From positions 455,666 through 519,665 of the forward strand of contig NZ_JAGYPF010000004.1 in the NCBI RefSeq assembly GCF_018343535.1: a stretch of DNA of 64,000 bases. Direction: 5' to 3'. Each line of letters starts with the position of its first letter. Position 1 is the stretch's first letter. The stretch comes from Neobacillus rhizophilus. GTDB taxonomy: Bacteria > Bacillota > Bacilli > Bacillales > Cytobacillaceae. Positions 60,850-64,000 of the stretch are shown in pieces. The position numbers and the translations under genes are program-made. A model generated the notes under the pieces. The model was given only the letters and a program-made list of their open reading frames with translations, had not been told where the DNA came from and ran no database searches.

Positions 60850-61854
60850 ATGGATACGGAAAAATTAAAATTGTCATCTTCTGAAATTGGTTCTTTGTGG
60901 GGCGAGTATGTAAACGGAACAGCGATAGATATAGTAAATAAATATATGTACTCAATTATTGAAGATAAAGCAATAAAAGCGGTTTTTAATGATGCTCTCA
61001 AGACATTCGAAAAACAAAAGAGACAAATTATCACTTTTATTGAGAATGAAGGGTTTCCTGTTCCAATTGGATTTAATGAATCCGATTTGTATTTAGGAAA
61101 ACAGAGATTGTTTTCAGATGCATTCTGCCTAAACTATTTACATGTAATGACTTTACATGGATTATTGGGGCATACCACTGCATTAAGCATTTCTGTTAGA
61201 AAAGACTTAAGGGATTTTTACGACTCATGTGATAACGATGCGAAAAAGTTGTATCACCAAACGATTGAATTATTGCTTGATAAAGGACTTTTTCAGAGAG
61301 ACCCATTATTTTACGCAGATGAACACCCTAAATATATTTCAAGCAATGATTTCAAAGACGGTATTTTTGGGAAAGGTAGAACTCTTACTGCTATAGAAAT
61401 CATTTCTATTTCTTTTAACCTGAAAAAAAGTATTATGGCTAAAACCCTTTCTATTGCATTCAGCCAGGTGGCGGAATCCAAAGAAGTAAGAAAATTTTTA
61501 ACTGAATCTGAGAAAACAGCTGATGGACAAATAAAAGCATTAGCAAAAATACTCCAAGCGGATAACTTACCAGTTCCAAAATCATTGGAAACTGAAGTGA
61601 CAATTTCAACTGATTCTCCATTTTCTGATAAGTTATTAATGTATCACACGGGATTTTTGTTTCAAACTGCACAAACCTATTATGGGGCAGGCCTTGCATC
61701 AGCCATGCGAACAGACCTAGTTACCACTTATGAGGGTACTATTTTACAAAATCTTATGGTTACAAATAATTGGTTTAATATTATGGTGAAAAATAAATGG
61801 TTAGAACAGCCTCCGCTTGCACCTAATAGAACAGAAATTGCAAAACAAAAATAA
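60850..61854 (+). CDS. DUF3231-family protein, 334 aa
   Basis: Two related helical halves (residues about 1-165 and 170-334): SSSEIGSLWGEYVNGTAIDI with ENEGFPVPIGF in the first, LTAIEIISISFNLKKSI with LQADNLPVPKSLE in the second, ending MVKNKWLEQPPLAPNR. The internal duplication, the 'GFPVP / NLPVP' bend and the 'W(L)EQPPLA' end are DUF3231 hallmarks. Ferritin-like fold is suspected in the family; function unknown, common in spore-formers. ATG with GGGAGG. Own terminator follows. Confidence 0.85.
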   Translation: MDTEKLKLSSSEIGSLWGEYVNGTAIDIVNKYMYSIIEDKAIKAVFNDALKTFEKQKRQIITFIENEGFPVPIGFNESDLYLGKQRLFSDAFCLNYLHVMTLHGLLGHTTALSISVRKDLRDFYDSCDNDAKKLYHQTIELLLDKGLFQRDPLFYADEHPKYISSNDFKDGIFGKGRTLTAIEIISISFNLKKSIMAKTLSIAFSQVAESKEVRKFLTESEKTADGQIKALAKILQADNLPVPKSLETEVTISTDSPFSDKLLMYHTGFLFQTAQTYYGAGLASAMRTDLVTTYEGTILQNLMVTNNWFNIMVKNKWLEQPPLAPNRTEIAKQK

Positions 61855-61859
61855 CAAGA

Positions 61860-61890
61860 AATGCCCTTCAATCGGTAGGGCATTTTATTT
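61860..61890 (+). terminator. Terminator of the DUF3231 gene
   Basis: AATGCCCT / AGGGCATT around TCAATCGGT, then TTATTTATT. Confidence 0.75.
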
Positions 61891-62074
61891 ATTGGAAAAT
61901 CCTTCATCAACTCCTTTTACTTTAATAAGCGAAGGAGCTATCATCACGACAAAATCCTTTTATCGTTCAAGCACCGGTTGTTAAAAGGGTTTAGAAATAT
62001 TTGAAAAAACTTCCATTAATAATATCGCCAGTGTTCCCTATCCTATAAAGGTAAATATGATTGGAGGAATTTTC

Positions 62075-62509
62075 ATGGCACAATTAAGAGACATTATGAC
62101 ATCAAATGTTGTTACAGTTAATGAAACACAGACCGTACAGGAAGCTGCAGCGTTAATGAGCGAATATAATATCGGAGCGATCCCAGTAGTAAATAACAAC
62201 AAACAAATTGTTGGAATTGTAACAGATCGGGATATAACACTTCGTACGACAGCTCAAGGTGAAGATGCACAAACACCAGTATCTGAAGTCATGACTGCAC
62301 AGCAAATCGTCCAAGGTACACCTGATATGGATGTTCATCAGGCAGCAGATTTAATGGCAGAGCAGCAAATTCGCCGACTGCCGGTAGTCGAAAACGGACA
62401 AATAGTAGGAATGGTTGCTTTAGGTGATTTAGCCGTACAAAATCAATATGCAAACGAGGCAGAAGAGGCATTACAAAGTATTTCAACTCCTTCTGCACCA
62501 CAACAATAG
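62075..62509 (+). CDS. Two-CBS-domain protein
   Basis: 144 residues consisting of a Bateman pair. CBS1: LRDIMTSNVVTVNETQTVQE to IVGIVTDRDITLR. CBS2: VSEVMTAQQIVQG to RRLPVVENGQIVGMVALGDL, then a polar Gln-rich tail. Such proteins bind adenine nucleotides between the domains and regulate partner enzymes or act alone (YhcV-like). ATG 62075 behind GGAGG. Single gene; hairpin after the stop. Confidence 0.88.
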   Translation: MAQLRDIMTSNVVTVNETQTVQEAAALMSEYNIGAIPVVNNNKQIVGIVTDRDITLRTTAQGEDAQTPVSEVMTAQQIVQGTPDMDVHQAADLMAEQQIRRLPVVENGQIVGMVALGDLAVQNQYANEAEEALQSISTPSAPQQ

Positions 62510-62528
62510 TAAGTGGATACTTTTAAAA

Positions 62529-62565
62529 GCACAGATCCAGACCAGGGTCTGTGCCGCCATTTTTA
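62529..62565 (+). terminator. Terminator of the CBS gene
   Basis: GCACAGATCC / GGGTCTGTGC stem then CGCCATTTTTAT. Confidence 0.65.
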
Positions 62566-62649
62566 TAATAGAAGTGATTGGCGGTTTATTAATCAATTAT
62601 GATGAATGCCAATTCAAATATATAACCGGCAGTGTAGTGAAATTAATTT

Positions 62650-62691
62650 CAAAAACTAAAAACAGAGTATGGAAATTTCCCATACTCTGTT
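62650..62691 (-). terminator. Terminator of the 45-aa gene
   Basis: AACAGAGTATGG / CCATACTCTGTT stem, loop of A/T, followed on the minus strand by TTTTAGTTTTTG. Confidence 0.8.
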
Positions 62692-62736
62692 ATTATTGTG
62701 ATCCTCGCCAAATATGGTCCAACAGGTCTTAGGTGC

Positions 62737-62874
62737 TTAAAACGGCTCGATAGCTTTCTCGTTTTTACCGGTTTGAGGCTGATTTTCAATACTTCTTGCT
62801 TCGACTTCCTTGGGAATTTCTTTAAGGTGATTATTTACTTCTTCTACTTGATTCGTATTTCTCATTTCATCCAT
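62737..62874 (-). CDS. Small hydrophilic protein, 45 aa, unknown
   Basis: MDEMRNTNQVEEVNNHLKEI then PKEVEARSIENQ and PQTGKNEKAIEPF: charged, Asn/Glu-rich, no hydrophobic segment, probably unstructured. TTGAGG lies nine bases before the ATG and a strong minus-strand terminator follows 46 bases after the stop, which argues for a real transcript. Not recognised; soluble small proteins of this type are often spore or stress proteins. Confidence 0.5.
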   Translation of the reverse strand: MDEMRNTNQVEEVNNHLKEIPKEVEARSIENQPQTGKNEKAIEPF

Positions 62875-63308
62875 TTTCCAAAACCTCAATTCATTTAAAT
62901 ATTTAATAAATATAGTATGCAGCAGTGACGAAGATTTTATGTTCGATGAATGGGCTAGAAATAAGTTTTAACCTTGCCTCAGGATAAAAGTAGTGTTATG
63001 TAAACCCGGAGAAGATGATCAAAAGCTTACGCATCCCTGGCCAAAGGGATGTGGAGGCAATCCAAAGGAATGGTTTCAGGAGGATGTGCATTATAAAACA
63101 GAGGTACAAATGTAGAGGACTTTCATCCATTTTCTAAAGAATGATTGTAGCTGCGATTTCCACGAATATTTTGATACTTAATCCATATGTATCTAATATG
63201 TTCTTAATCTTACGAAATGGGGGAATGAACTGGGAAATAAGTCTGTGAAAATGCCTGATGACACGGTCAATGGATGTGAAGGAAATACTGCCTAAGGAAG
63301 GTGTTGTT
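62875..63308. other. Intergenic region, no clear gene
   Basis: Contains a GC-richer patch with hairpin CATCCCT..AGGGATG (about 63032-63050) and GGAGG-like strings, possibly remnants of a gene, but no coherent frame. The end should hold the promoter for the following membrane protein. Confidence 0.35.
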
Positions 63309-63869
63309 ATGACATCACAGAAATTGGTAAATGCTTTGGCACTTTTTTCTGTTTTGGGTGGTTTACTAATCATTGTAACGCAGGCTTGGTTTTTTGTGAC
63401 TCCCGACTCCATTTATGCCACATATTTAGATCAGGTTGGGTACATTTTCATACTGCTTGGAGCAATCGGACTTTATTTTGGCCAGTTTAAAAATCTCGGA
63501 GCGTTTGGATTGTTTAGTTTTATATTTTTAATAATTGGATTATCTCTCTGGTTAGGTGTGAAATGGTATCAATCATTTTTAATCGAAGATTTGCTAGCTT
63601 TTGATTCCAAAGTATTAGATTCACTGCCGACCGGCTTTATAGGTCATATGTTCTCGGTCTATTTGTTACTATTTGGAGTATTGCTATACGGAATTGCGAA
63701 TGCATGGAAAGGTGTCCGATGGGCGGGGTGGCTTTTAATCATAGCCTCTGTTGCCGAAGTGATTCCATTTGGCACCTATGTTGCGCAATTAATTGCCGGA
63801 ATCGGTTTTGCATGGTTAGGCATTACAGTAAGGAAAAACGTGAAGGAAGAGCCTGGGAAATTAGTATAA
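63309..63869 (+). CDS. Integral membrane protein, 186 aa, unknown
   Basis: About six helices (LFSVLGGLLIIVTQAWFFV; VGYIFILLGAIGLYFG; FGLFSFIFLIIGLSLWLGV; MFSVYLLLFGVLLYGIA; WAGWLLIIASVAEVIPFG; LIAGIGFAWLGI) and a basic tail. No catalytic motif. ATG 63309 follows AAGGAAGGTG; the 17 extra upstream codons of the longest frame have no site. Terminator follows. Confidence 0.65.
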   Translation: MTSQKLVNALALFSVLGGLLIIVTQAWFFVTPDSIYATYLDQVGYIFILLGAIGLYFGQFKNLGAFGLFSFIFLIIGLSLWLGVKWYQSFLIEDLLAFDSKVLDSLPTGFIGHMFSVYLLLFGVLLYGIANAWKGVRWAGWLLIIASVAEVIPFGTYVAQLIAGIGFAWLGITVRKNVKEEPGKLV

Positions 63870-63893
63870 GTCCCTTTGATAAAACTTGGAGAA

Positions 63894-63917
63894 GCCCAGT
63901 GACGGGCTTTTTTTATT
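63894..63917 (+). terminator. Terminator of the last gene
   Basis: AAGCCC / GGGCTT around AGTGAC, then seven T. Confidence 0.75.
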
Positions 63918-64000
63918 GGCTTTATATTCGCTGTTAGGTTCCCGAACCGCCCCGGTACCCTTTTAAACAAATAGGAAGCCTAGAGGAATTTCTTGGGTAC

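Overview
The window reads as chromosome of a low-GC, spore-forming Bacillaceae (Neobacillus, Mesobacillus or Peribacillus type). Supporting signs are a YjcZ-family spore protein, a GerB-GerA-GerC germinant receptor operon, a GerP-like cluster, Fur-regulated basic proteins (Fbp), strong AGGAGG ribosome sites with many TTG and GTG starts, and a cre site. No rRNA, tRNA, CRISPR array or intact mobile element was seen. All family calls were made by eye from motifs; nothing was searched against a database.

Layout. 1-5.8 kb holds the end of a histidine kinase, small spore-type and unknown proteins, a DinB and a VOC protein, and decayed gene pieces. 5.8-10.1 kb has an XRE regulator with two DUF2975 membrane proteins, then two tandem FMN-type glutamate-synthase-like enzymes. 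10.1-14.2 kb has the ger operon. 14.3-20.9 kb holds a CPBP protease fossil, membrane proteins, a 52-bp-period tandem array, two lipoproteins, HU, a cold-shock protein and a DEAD-box helicase. 21-27 kb is a catabolic unit: a LysR regulator divergent from an exported Ntn (C45-like) hydrolase, a maleate isomerase-like/Asp-Glu racemase-like enzyme, an NCS1 permease and an allantoinase. 27-30.6 kb has FabF, an MmyB-type regulator, gene fragments and a second DinB.

31.6-51.4 kb is a peptide or amide scavenging island. It has two oligopeptide-binding lipoproteins, a full Dpp/Opp ABC transporter, AbgA-like (two) and AbgB-like amidohydrolases, a CapA-like protein, a threonine synthase, a LysR regulator, an S9 peptidase, an M20 dipeptidase and a glutamate-carboxypeptidase-like M20 enzyme. 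Together these would fit import and cleavage of N-acyl-glutamate, p-aminobenzoyl-glutamate, folate-like or gamma-glutamyl compounds. The island lies between two direct copies of a small-gene cassette: copy 1 (about 30.8-31.3 kb) is decayed and copy 2 (about 51.8-52.7 kb) is intact.

54.7-58.05 kb is the most unusual region. Six short genes carry eight diverged copies of one domain that resembles GerPA/GerPF, and with them sit a GerPC-like coiled-coil protein and an Hsp20 protein. This looks like a second, expanded GerP-type spore coat locus. 58.2-64 kb has an exported GH3 glycosidase under a cre site, a DUF3231 protein, a CBS protein, a 45-residue small protein with its own terminator and a membrane protein.
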